From Viola odorata (lineage: Eukaryota; Streptophyta; Magnoliopsida; Malpighiales; Violaceae): DNA of 64,000 nt. The position numbers were made by a program, and so were the translations under genes. Position 1 is the first letter of the stretch, and each line of letters begins with the position of its first letter. The notes beneath the pieces are model-generated. The model was given only the letters and a program-made list of their open reading frames with translations, did no database searches and was not told the origin of the DNA. The stretch lies in the NCBI GenBank assembly GCA_963691705.1, contig OY829537.1, positions 68,469,352 to 68,533,351 of the forward strand, in the 5' to 3' direction. Of the stretch, positions 1 through 10,600 are shown in pieces.

Positions 1-1935
1 TTTCCAGCAGTTTTGCGAAAAATTAAAGCAGTTGAATATTTACGAAAATGAAAAGCGACCGACCATGTAGGCGGTAAAATAAATAACTGAATTTAAATTG
101 CCGAATATAAATGATTGAAGTCAGATAACATGAAAATAAATATCACGATAAGAAATGACCAATTCACGTACAAAAAAAAAACAATTCGATAAACAACTTG
201 ATGCAAAAATAAGCATACGAAATATTTTACAAAAAAGTGAACTAAAAAATTCATGTATAAAAATATAGGAAAAATAGCACATATCACAAATAATAATCAT
301 ACGAAGCATGTTAGCATTTTACGTAAAAAAAATGACGACTCGAAGGCTCGGAAAAATATAAATGGGCTGGGCCCAGCTTGGAAGTTTAGAGAAATGGGCC
401 AGGAACAATTCCTGGCCCAAGGAAATTAATTTAAATGAAGATGGGCCAAGCCCATCACCTTTCTTTCATTTTTGCACGAAGGGCCGAGTGGCCCGTGAGA
501 CATCATCTTCAACCTCACGTCGCCGGCGCCACTGCCGGCGATGGAGGTGACGAACCAGGCGACCAACTCGCCTGGTTCTTGACCCGAAAGATACCTCTCC
601 CTTCCCCTAATGCAAACATGCGGTCATAGCAAGGAAATGGAGACCAAAAACAGTAGCATTTTTGAAGGAAACGAAGAATGCATATTTACATTAATTGACG
701 AAACAAATAAACTAAGCCATGATAATTTAAACTAATGTTAGCAGGGTGAAATTAAGTTGAAAACCAAGTGCTTGCAGTAAGTTTCAGTGGTTAATTAATT
801 AACCGAACTTTAAATGAAATTTAAAGAAAAAACAAACGGAAGAAATGCTTACAGTGGTGCGGCTGCCGGCGGACGACGGCGAGGCACGGGAGTGAGGGTG
901 TGTGAGTGGGATTCAAGAGTGCAGGAATTGGACCGGAAAATGGGGAGAGAGCAGTGTGGTTTTTATTGCAAAATTCTGGACCCTTTTTCGTTGAGAAGCC
1001 GTGGCTATTTATAGCCGAAGAACGCGTGGATGGCCAGCCGAAGGAGCTGCGCGTGGTGGCCGGGAGCGTGTGCTGGCTGGGCTAGGGGAACCGTGATGAT
1101 GGCGGAGGGATAAGGAGCTAGGGAGCAGGTGGCTCGGGCGAGGACTTCCGTTGCCTCCCTCGTGCGTGCACTGTGCATGTGCATTATGCACATTAATTCA
1201 AGGGCCATTGATCTGGTTGACTTTCCTTGGTTTGACCAGATCAATGGCCATGATCAAATGTCCTTTCATCTGATTTAAATGGCCTCGAGCCGGTTCCTGC
1301 GACCAAACGTTCTGACTTTTCGAGCCGAAGGTACCCGCGCATAGAGAAAAATATGACGGTTTTAACGGTCTACAGCGAATGACGAGAATTTCTCATTTAA
1401 CGCATTTATTTTCTCATTCAAAAACGTGAAACGTTTGAACGGAAAAATAATAACGTTACGCCGAAAATTACACGAAACACTGTAGACTGTTGCGAGCAGG
1501 AAAAAAACTAGCAACTAGTTGATGGAAAACATTTTAAAGTCAAGCTATTGTCCGAGTGAACTTGCTCGGGTCCAATAAAAGCTCGAATAAAAATACTAAT
1601 AAAATAATAAAAACACTAAAAAATGCGCTAAAATATAAAAAATCCTAAAATTCATGTGATGACCTAAAATGAAGAAAAACCTAGCAAACGACTACCGGAT
1701 AGTTAAAAATGTGATTTTTAACGCTAAAAATAATAATGATAGTAGTAATGAAAATACATGCCGAAAAATTAGAAATGTGATTTCGAAAGCTGACGATGCT
1801 AACGACGATGCTAAAATGCGAGGAGACACTTAAAAATGCTAATGACTGTAAATCAACTGAAAATGCCAGTAAATTAACTAAATAACAGAAATGCTAAAAT
1901 TAATTAAAAATGGCGTCAAAATTCGGGTATCAACA
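1..1935 (-). repeat. 3' LTR of TAT1 (partial)
   Basis: Almost identical to 16990-18917. It ends on the plus strand in tatcaaca, i.e. the minus-strand LTR begins TGTTGATACCCG, immediately after a purine-rich tract. It contains the same TATA-like core (1005-1014) and the same palindromes (395-419, 1203-1249) as the 5' LTR. The first base of the window falls inside a tandem-repeat block of the LTR. ORFs in this interval are not supported as genes. Confidence 0.95.
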
Positions 1936-1949
1936 GTTGCCCCCTCTTT
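1936..1949 (-). other. polypurine tract of TAT1
   Basis: On the minus strand this reads AAAGAGGGGGCAAC and abuts the LTR start TGTTGATACC directly, as expected for the plus-strand DNA primer of an LTR retrotransposon. Confidence 0.85.
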
Positions 1950-2587
1950 ACTGTCTTATCAAAGTATTCGATAAGCAGTAAAGACAGTTGCCCCTAGATA
2001 TCCGAATTTTGGCAACACGGCAGGTTTTACCTTAAGCTTACAGTGATGATGTCGCTCTGGGAGAAGGAGATTGTTGTCGCTCTGGGAGGAGATAGGTTGT
2101 TGATCCTGCAAAGATATAAGCTTAGCTCTATTCGGGTATCGAGAGAAACATAAGTTACAGAAAATGAAAATGATAATCACTCTACCGGGGACGAGAATGT
2201 AAATGACAGCTCCACTAGGGGGTCTAACATGCAACAGACATTGCCTAGGGAGGATAACGCGCGAGTCGCAGAAGTATAAATGATTTGTCCTAATGATGTT
2301 ACTTTAAGAGGAGGAAATAATGATGCAGAAATGTAGAATTATGTGAAGGAGGTCACTCTGGGAGGGGAAGAAATGCTAGGGCTAAAAAAGGTAAGACCAC
2401 GCTATGCTATTACTCTGGGAGGAGAAGAAACGCTTGGTGCTGAAAACTAAACTATGATGTCCCTTTGGGAGAAGGAGAAGTGCTAAGGATGAAAACTAAC
2501 TACTGTCACTCTAGGAGGAGGTGAATGCTAGGGCTGAAAATTTAAACAAACGTCGATTCCCGTAGGAAAAGGCGCGAGATGCGGAAA

Positions 2588-2880
2588 TTAAACTAAGGTC
2601 ACTCTAGAAGGAGAAGAATGCTAAGGCTGAAAACTAAGTGCTGTCACTCTAGGAGGAGAAGAATGCTAAGGCTGAAAACTAAGTGTTGTCGCTCTAGGAG
2701 GAGAAGAATGCTAAGGATGAAAACTAAATGTTGTCGCTCTAGGAGGAGAAGAATGCTAAGGCTGAAGACTAAATGTTGTCGCTCTAGGAGGAGAAGAATG
2801 CTAAGGCTGAGGCTGAAAACTAACTGCTGTCGCTCTAGGAGGAGGAAATCTAAAGCTGTCACTCTAGGAGGAGGAAATCT
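2588..2880. repeat. 45-bp minisatellite in TAT1 3' region
   Basis: The unit starts gtcgctctaggaggagaaga and recurs every 45 bp (for example 2643 and 2688), with more degenerate relatives spread over about 2300-3060 (ctctgggaggag, ctctaggaggagg). Because 45 is a multiple of three, one forward frame stays open and spells a 15-residue arginine-rich repeat. This is more likely a by-product of the array than a protein. Confidence 0.85.
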
Positions 2881-4699
2881 AAAGGCAGAAGTTTAAATGA
2901 CGTTAATCCCGTAGGAGAAGACGCGAGGTGCAGAAATTAAACTAAGGTCATTCTAGGAGGAGGAAACGTAGATGCTATCACTCTAGGAGAAGGGACTGTA
3001 TGATGTCAACTCCAGGAGGAGAGAAATGCAAATGATTATTCTAGGAGGATAAAAATGCTTTTGTTACCAACGGCCTTGATACGAACCTAGAATGCATCTG
3101 CATCCTGTTCAGGAGGTAACGACCCCAAGGACAAGACTTTCCCACGATTTGCAGCCGTAAGCAACCCTCACCTGATTTTAGTGTTTACACTCACACTCCG
3201 AAACAAGGCTAAGTGTTTTACGCTCATAAAGATGCAACTAACATGATACATAATTTACAGTTCGCAATGTCAATCCGAGTGAATATACTTCGAATGAAGA
3301 TGCACATGCATGGGCGTTCTAATAATCGATGGGACTTTTACGGAAAAGAATGAAAGGATATGAAAAGTCCAGAAGGGGGTTTGTGTTTGGGAAAGATTAC
3401 TTTGCTGGAAGGTTTTTGATGAGTGATGCTTTGCTGAATGGTCCTGATGAGGGCAGGGTGTGCGAGCCCTTTCGCTTTTTGCTGGGGATGCTTGCTTTGA
3501 CAGAGGGCGTGAGCTCTGGGATCCTTGCTAGGGGTGCCTTCCGTGTGGCCAGGGGCCCTTTTCTTGAGTCTTCATTGGGGAGCGTCGTCGCTGTTCCTTT
3601 TGCGACTCACTACTTGAGTTGGCCTGGGGCCCCTTTGTCTTCTCGGGTTCTCACTAGGGATGCTTGCTTTGAGGTTTCTTGAGTTGTCCTTGGGCCTCTT
3701 CTGCTTGACTTCTCTGGGGAAGGATGCTTTAAGATTTCTCGAGTTGGCCTTGGGCCTCTTTACTCGAGTTCACTGGGGAAAGTCTTCTTCGAGATTTCTC
3801 GGATTGAGTTGTCCCCGGGCTGTGATTGCTTTGGCTCTTCGATTGTTTGTATTCTTCGAAGGTCTCTGAGCATTTTCTTTCTTTTCTTTTCTTTTCCTTT
3901 TTCCCCCTCTTTTTCTTTTTTTTTCTCTTATTTTCCCCTTTTTCTGCTTTTTCTTTCTTTCTTTTTTAAAATTTTTTTTTTAAAATTTTTTTTATTTTTG
4001 TTTTATATATATCCCTCCCCTTTTTGATTTGATTTGAAAATGCAACAGAGCAGAGCAAGCACAACCTTTGTCTTGATCTCTTCCCCTTTTGTCTTGAGGC
4101 CTCGGCCTTCGTCGTTGCTGCTTCTTCGGTGATGGTCCTTAGCGATCTCCTAGTGACCTTTTCCGTCTCCTTCATCGTGCTCTTGGACTCGACGTGCTTT
4201 TACTTCCGGCTGGCAATTTTAGTTGAAACTGCTCTTTGGCCCCTGGGGTATGAGTGATATTGACGGTTTAGGGGAGTGATGACATATATGGTGGAAAGAG
4301 GGAAGAAACGAAAAAAGTGGAGAAAATCGTAAAAGTCCCACGTCATTTTATAGCTATCCCATGTCTAATGGCGCATGTACCCTGGATATTATGCGAACTC
4401 AACTAGTACCTAGTCAGGCTCTTACACTCCTGAGGGATAAGGCGCGATGGCTCAAAGATGCTTACCGGGATTTGTTTGTGACTGCTTACGCCGGAGCAAA
4501 CCGTGGATATAAGAGCAAACAGGTAATATCATGCATGGCACGTTATTTGGATAGATGCTTGATTTAACAGAGGGATGGAATATTTTTGACCTATGCGATG
4601 CATGAAAATGCTTCTGAGAGTAGTATGCTTTTGTTTGAGCCGGGCTAAAGAGGGATTTTTTATTGATTTTTTATTTTTGACTGATTGGTAGTTCGATTG

Positions 4700-4842
4700 C
4701 TTGAGGGTTTGATTGCTAGACGTTTGATTGCTGGATGTTTGATTGCTGGATGTTTGATTGCTAGATGTTTGATTGCTAGATGTTTGATGGCTAGATGGTT
4801 TGATTGCTAGATGTTTGATTGCTAGATGGTTTGATCGATAGA
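4700..4842. repeat. 15-bp minisatellite (gattgctagatgttt)
   Basis: About nine tandem copies of a 15-bp unit, with variants such as gattgctggatgttt and gattgctagatggttt. It lies in the TAT1 3' region. Confidence 0.85.
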
Positions 4843-6070
4843 ATGTGGGGGAAGACTTATTTGTAACATTCTAACGAGAACCTAAGGTTGCCCCCCAGTG
4901 GGCCAGACGACCGTACTCGACTTAAAGCTAACAAAGCGAGCAGGAATAAAAACAAACTTAAATAAAGGGAAAAGAAAGAGGGACTCCCCTGAACCGCGCA
5001 GCAAGGCTGCGTGGGCGTCTTCCACAAGCTCCATGCGGATGACAGCGAGATGCTTCCAGTCCCTGTGAGATGCAGAGGGGACAACAAAAAGAAAGGGAAA
5101 TTAATCTGAAAACGAAAATGAGATAAGTTCAGGGATTCTCCCTTCCTTTAACTCGGCTTTTCGAGGGTGCCTATGACGTGGTCCTAGTCTTGGGACACCT
5201 TGCTTTGATTGGTTTCTTTTTTAGCTGTTTTGCGGGAACTGCCGATCTGAGCCGTAGTGAGGACGAGATCTGCATTCGGTTCATTTGCTTGCCGGTCCTG
5301 CTGGACCTTCGCTGATTGGCTTCATGATTGCTCGGGGATAAAGGGGATAACCCTCTGTCCCCGTGATGTGCAGCGGGGCTGCAAGGGTGTATGCTTACCG
5401 TTCTTCTGCAGGCAACGAATTGGGGCGACCTAGTTCCTGAAAAAGACAAGGTGATGACAAATGAGGAGTAAATGCAAGGCAATGTCTAGCAAAAGTAATG
5501 TGATTTGATGAGTGTTAAGCTCTCCCTTTTAGATGGGCTATCCGTGGGTCATTGCGGTATGACTTGCATCGGATGGGCTTTGTGACTTTGGTCCAGCGTT
5601 TAGTCTTTTGAGACCGGTTGTTTGCGGTGCCAGTTGTGCTGGTAGCACTGCGAGAAAAAGAAATTTCACTTTAGATGGTGATGGTTTGTCTTAAAATCTT
5701 TCCTGATTCGCTCTTGAAGGTGGCCTGTCGCGGCTATTCGACAGCTCCTACGAGCGAAACTCTCTGGTTCTGTCGTGATGACGAGCTGAGGCGTGAGACC
5801 TTGCGTCCCTGCAAAACTGAAAATTGATTAGTGGCGTTAGTCTATGTGACGCGTCTTTCGTCCCGAGCTACTCCTGGGGAACGATCTATGCCATGCCTCT
5901 TTTTGTCATCTCACAAATTTTAAGAAAAAGAAAGGGGATAACAAATTTTAAAAATAATGAGCATCTCTGAAAAAAACTTGTTTTATTAATTTCAGGACAA
6001 ATGTTTGTGCTAGATTGTCATGATAAAACCCTATGTCTTTGGTCTAGCCGAACGCTCAGTTCGTGACGCT

Positions 6071-7567
6071 TCAGGCGAAGTATATCTTGACTGCATCGAC
6101 ATTTACCGGTCTTGGGAGATCGTCTCCATCCATGTTGGTTAGCATTAGGGCACCCCCTGAGAATGCACTTTTGACCAGATACGGGCCCTCGTACCTTGGG
6201 GCCCACTTTCCTTGACTGACCTCCTGATGAGGGAGAATTTTCTTTAGCACTAAATCCCCAGCCTCGAACTTGCGAGGTCACACTTTCTTGTTATAAGCGT
6301 TGGCCATTCTTTGCTGATAAAATTGCGCATGACAGATAGCGGCCAGGCGCTTTTCGGGAAGGAGGTTCAGCTGCTCGTACCTTACTCTTGCCCAGTCTGA
6401 TTCTTCTACTTCAGACTCTGCCAGGATTCTAAGAGAAGGGATTTCTACCTCGAGAGGAATTACGGCTTCCATGCCGTAAACTAATGAGTAGGGAGTTGCC
6501 CCTGTGGATGTACGGGTTGCTATCCGGTAAGCATCTAGTGCGAAGGGAAGCATGTCGTGCCAATCTTTGTGCGTGATTACCATCTTCTGGATGATCCTCT
6601 TCAGGTTCTTGTTTGCTGCTTCGACTGCGCCATTCATCTTTGGTCGATATGGTGACGAGTTCCGATGCTTCACCTTCCAACGTTGGCAAAGATCGTCGAT
6701 CATTTTTCCATTGAGATTGGTGCCGTTGTCCGTGATGATGGTCTCTGGGACCCCATGACGGCAAATGATATTTCTCTCAATGAATCGCATGGTCATTTTC
6801 TGTGTGATGCTGGAGTAAGAGGTAGCCTCTACCCACTTGGTGAAGTAGTCGATTGCTACAAGGATGAAGCGATGGCCATTAGAGGCTGTTGGGTGAATTT
6901 GGCCGATGATGTCAATTCCCCACATCGCAAAAGGCCAAGGCGATGTCATGCTGAAGAGAGGGGCTGGAGGGACTTGGAGATGGTCCGCGTAGATTTGACA
7001 TTTGTGGCACTTCCAAAAATAGCTGATGCAATCTCGTTCGATGGTGAGCCAAAAATACCCTTGCCTCATTATTTGCCTGGCCATCATATGCCCACTTGTG
7101 TGTGTGGAACAAACCCTTTCGTGGATCTCTGCTATGATTCTCTTTGCCTCGGCCATGGTGACGCAGCGAAGCAAAGCTCCATCAGCTCTCCTTTTATATA
7201 GAACCTCGCCGTCGAGGTAGAAGTCTAGTGTTAAGTGCTGGAGGGTCTTTTTGCTAACCCGGCTTGCCCCCGGTGGGTACTCCCGGTTTCTGATGAACTG
7301 TACTAGGTCGTAGAACCACGGCTTGCCGTCAGGTTCCTCTTCTAAGGCGACACAACATGCCGGAGTTTCCTTTACTTCCACTTTCAATGGTTGGAGCATT
7401 ACTCCGCATTCTAACTTAAACATTGAGGCCAACGTGGCTAATGCGTCTGCGAAGCGGTTCTTTTCTCTGTCGAATCGGTCGAATTCGGTTTCCTCGAATT
7501 CCCGTGTGAGTTGGGTGAGTAAATTTTGATAAAGGATGAGCTTGGAATCCCGTGTCTGCCATAAATC
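6071..7567 (-). pseudogene. TAT1 integrase (pol C-terminus), two stops in frame
   Basis: The enzyme would insert the element DNA into the genome. Reading down from 7432, the frame shows the zinc-binding region (H...H...CHKC, near 7050-7000), then the catalytic core: first Asp in WGIDIIG, second Asp in ITDNGT, Glu in NGAVEAANK. The C-terminal domain ends at the stop 6071-6073. The frame is continuous with the upstream RNase H. It is broken by TAG at 7568-7570 and by TGA at 6278-6280 just before PRKFEAGDLVLKK; the latter reads as CGA to TGA. No chromodomain is visible after the integrase. The stop at 6278 removes about 70 C-terminal residues, so the copy is inactive. Confidence 0.93.
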
Positions 7568-7981
7568 CTAGGCTTGATAGATGACGAGTGCTGAATCACC
7601 GAAGATTCGGAGCTTCTTTACTTTTAAGTCGATGGCTGCTGTCAGACTGCTGATGCATGCTTCATACTCGGCGACGTTATTGGTGCATGGGAAGTTCAAT
7701 TTGCATGCTATGGGGAATTGACGGCCATCTGGGGCTATGACTACTGCTCCCACTCCCTTGCCCGAGAGGTTCACCGCACCGTCGAAGAACATGGTCCACC
7801 AGTCATCTTCTCGGAGATCTTCCGTGATCTCGTCTTCGATCATTATGATGTCCTCATCGGGGAAGTCGAAGCTCAACGACTCATACTCGTCCGAGGCATG
7901 ATCAGCCAAGTGATCGGCGAGGGCGCTTGCTTTAACCACTTTCCGAGTCACATAGATGATCTCGTGCTCAACTAATAAGAC
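7568..7981 (-). pseudogene. TAT1 second (archaeal-type) RNase H
   Basis: An extra RNase H between the ordinary RT-RH and integrase is the hallmark of the Tat lineage. The frame contains the acidic residues expected for the fold: D in MFFDGAVN, E in NNVAEYEA and D in IFGDSALV. It is preceded by the ALADHLADHA segment typical of Tat pol. It shares the reading frame of RT and integrase. A TAA at 7982-7984 (readable as CAA to TAA) separates it from RT-RH, and a TAG at 7568-7570 (readable as CAG to TAG) truncates it before the last part of the fold. Confidence 0.92.
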
Positions 7982-9509
7982 TTACCATCTACAAATGCGA
8001 CTTGAAAGGTACGGCTTTTGGAAGATGTATTTCAAGGGATCCATGCGAGAGATTAGCCAAGTCGTGTAATACAACATGTACTGCCGGAGCCTTCGGGCGC
8101 TCCATGCTAGGGCGCAACAAGTTCGTTCCAACATAGAGTAACGCATCTCACCTTCGTTGAATTTTTTGCTGAGGTAGTAGATGGCTTGTTCTCGCCTTCC
8201 AGACTCGTCGTGTTGTCCCAAAACGCAACCCATGGCGCTAGTCGAGACTGTCATGTACATGAGCAAGGGACGTCCTGGCATCGGGGCAACTAGCACTGGT
8301 GGGTTTTGCAAATATGTCTTGATTTTCTCGAAGGCTTCCTGGCAGTCTTCGTCCCATTCTGCACCTCCGTGTTTCCTTAGCATTTTGAACATCGGCTCGC
8401 AGGTAAGTGTTAACTGGCTGATAAAGCGAGCGATGTAGTTGATGCGTCCTAAGAAGCTTCGTACTTCCGTTTCGGTGCTGGGAGCGGGTAGCTCTTGAAT
8501 TGCTTTTATCTTATCAGGATCCACTTCTATGCCTTTGTTGTTGACGATGAATCCCAACAACTTCCCGGAAGTCACTCCGAAGGTACACTTAGCTGGGTTT
8601 AGCCGTAGCCGAAATTGCCTCAACCTTTCGAACACCTTTCTCAGGATGTCTACATGATCTTGCGTGCCGTGAGATTTGGCTATCATATCGTCGACATATA
8701 TTTCCAATTCTTTATGCATCATGTCATGGAAAAGGGTGACGGTAGCACGTTGGTACGTGGCTCCGGCGTTCTTTAATCCGAAGGGCATCACTTTGAAGCA
8801 GAAGGTTCCCCAGGGCGTGATGAAGGTCGTCTTTTCACTGTCCTCGGGTGCCATTTTGATCTGGTTGTACCCCGAAAACCCGTCCATGAAAGAGAACATG
8901 TCATTTCTAGCGGCACTATCGACCAAGATGTCAATATGGGGAAGAGGGAAGTCGTCCTTAGGGCTGGCTCGATTAAGATCCCGGAAGTCCACGCACATGC
9001 GAACCTTCCCATCTTTCTTAGGCACTGGCACTATGTTGGCGATCCATTCTGGGTACTCGGCAACTCTCAAAAAACCTACGTCTAGTTGCTTGGTAACTTC
9101 TTCTTTGATTTTCAGCAGGATGTCTGGATGCATCCTCCGAAGTTTTTGCTTGACAGGCTTAAACTCAGGTTTTAATGGAATACGATGCTCCACTATCCCG
9201 GGATCAAGACCTGGCATGTCGGCGTACGACCATGCGAATACATCGGAGTAGTCCTTGAGGAGAGAAATCAACCTTTCTCTCTGAGTCGTATCCAAGGTAG
9301 TTCCGATCTTGACCAGTTTTCGACTCTCGTTGCTTGCCCCCAAGTTCACTTCGTCTAATTCCTCCCGACGAGGGGTCATTTCCTTTTCTGAACTTTCTAG
9401 TAAACGAGCCAGTTCATCGGAGACTTCGGCCTTGTCTTCGGTCGCCGCGATGATTTCTTCGCCAGTAAAGACATAGGTTTTATCAAGACAATCCGAACTA
9501 ACACTCATC
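7982..9509 (-). pseudogene. TAT1 reverse transcriptase and first RNase H
   Basis: The exon begins after the predicted intron with MSVSSDCLDK (first codon 9508-9506). RT motifs follow in order: KVRMCVDFRDLN, the SFMDGFSGYNQ block, MPFGLKNAGATYQR, then the active site YVDDM at about residues 316-320 of the open frame, and LGFIVNNKG. The first RNase H follows (GCVLGQHDESGRREQAIYYL) but has VSTSA where a catalytic Asp is expected. This agrees with this domain being degenerate in elements that carry a second RNase H. The frame runs unbroken to the TAA at 7982-7984. Confidence 0.94.
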
Positions 9510-9656
9510 CTGAAATTAAAAGTGCGAAAAAAGAGATGCGTAAAATGAAAATTTGCATATATATTGATTTTTAACAAAAGGGAACATGAGTCCCTACAAA
9601 AATGTTTTCGTAAGAAAACGTGCCAAAAACATATATTTTTCAAAAGGAGAAATTAC
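9510..9656 (-). other. predicted intron between protease and RT of TAT1 (147 nt)
   Basis: On the minus strand the 5' splice site reads TCTCC/GTAATT (G at 9656) and the 3' site reads TTTTAATTTCAG/GATGAG (last G at 9510). The interval is T-rich, contains the only non-mutational in-frame stop between protease and RT (TAA, 9655-9653), and is 147 nt, a multiple of three. Removal joins ...TCT CC + G ATG AGT in frame with RT. Ogre-type elements are known to carry an intron at this place. No transcript was seen. Confidence 0.75.
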
Positions 9657-10600
9657 GGAGAGACATCCGGAAGCATGGTGATGGTCCAGTTGCACACAGA
9701 CTCCCCTGACTTCTTAACGAAAATGACTGAACCAGGCAACGATTCTTCCTCTCCTAGAGTACAGATATGGAGCTCTGATACCCTGATTGGATTTTCATTG
9801 ATGGTTTCAGTGGCGAAGGGGAATGTGGTTCTGATATGGGGAATCGGCATTTTGCCCTCTGGCGCAGAACGTCCAAATAGCTTAGCCAGCTGTTTTTCTT
9901 TCTTTTCTTGGGCAATCCTGGTGAAATCGGCCTTGCTGGGTTGGTATCCTAACCCAAATCGGTCTCAAAAGCTCTTCGGAGGCGCCCAGCCTTTTGATCC
10001 TTGTAACTCGGCCCCGAGCCATTTTCCTAATTGGAAGCTTCCCTCTGGTGTTGACTTAGTGGTTGTTTCGGCTATCCCAGATCTTGAGGCTTCGCAAACG
10101 GGGGATCCCTCCTCGATCCAATCCGCGTTGACGATTTCAAAGGCTTTGAAGGAACTCTCCAAGGTTTCCGCAATTTCGATGTAAGGCACGAATGCGTGCT
10201 TGGCCAAGATCAAGGCCTCTTCTGCCTTTATTGTGACGAGGACATTGTCCTTGACGTATTTGAGGCACTGATGCAGAGAAGAGGGGACGGCTCCCGCTGA
10301 ATGGATCCAAGGCCGTCCTAGAAGCATGCTGTAAGCGGGTTGGATTTCCATGATCTGGAATGTCAAGGCAAAAGTGTGGGGCCCGATGACCATATCCAAC
10401 TCAATGTTCCCGATGATCTCTCGAGTGGTGCCATCGAAAGCCCTAGCCATCATTCCGCTAGGTTTCACGAGAGAGTAATCGACCGGCAGCTATTCGAGGA
10501 CATGCCTGGGCATGACGTTAAGTGCAGACCCATTGTCGATTAGGGCCTTTGCTATGACATGTCCCTTACATTCCACCGTGATGTATAGGGCCTTGTTGTG
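9657..10600 (-). pseudogene. TAT1 aspartic protease and linker
   Basis: The protease would process the Gag-Pol polyprotein. The active-site motif ALIDNGSALNV lies near 10545-10515, and the flap/second half is visible as AYSMLLGRPWIHSAGAVPS around 10365-10310. It is fused in frame downstream of gag, as in other Tat elements. Two stops interrupt it: TAG at 10490-10492 just after the active site, and TGA at 9965-9967 (readable as CGA to TGA). After a linker the frame reaches the predicted intron donor at 9656. The order gag-protease-intron-RT fits Ogre-type organisation. Confidence 0.88.

Larger units (their letters stand above)
1950..6070. other. TAT1 3' internal region between integrase and 3' LTR
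   Basis: About 4.1 kb follow the integrase stop. The stretch holds a 45-bp minisatellite, a 15-bp minisatellite and a pyrimidine-rich block around 3870-4020. No reading frame here has a recognisable domain or a convincing start. Long non-coding 3' regions with tandem repeats are known for Ogre-type elements. Plus-strand ORFs at 3329-3682 and 4361-4567 were considered and not accepted. Confidence 0.7.

Noticed and set aside
1005..1244. Minus-strand frames in the LTR (also 18000-18251 and 34069-34329)
   Set aside because: They straddle the U3/TATA region and are GC-rich LTR sequence; frames are not conserved between LTR copies because of indels.
2618..2896. Open frame of repeated MLRLKTKCC-SRRRR units
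   Set aside because: It is the frame of the 45-bp minisatellite; it has no leader, domain or conservation evidence, and an antisense frame is equally open.
3329..3682. 117-codon plus-strand frame in the TAT1 3' region
   Set aside because: No domain, no promoter-like sequence before it, and the sequence looks like degraded repeat text (cttgagttggcctggg-type words repeated).
4361..4567. Plus-strand frame MSNGACTLDIMRTQLV... that could parallel the antisense genes of TAT3
   Set aside because: The TATA-like sequence lies only about 12 bp before the ATG, the frame is short, and no similarity to the TAT3 units is visible.
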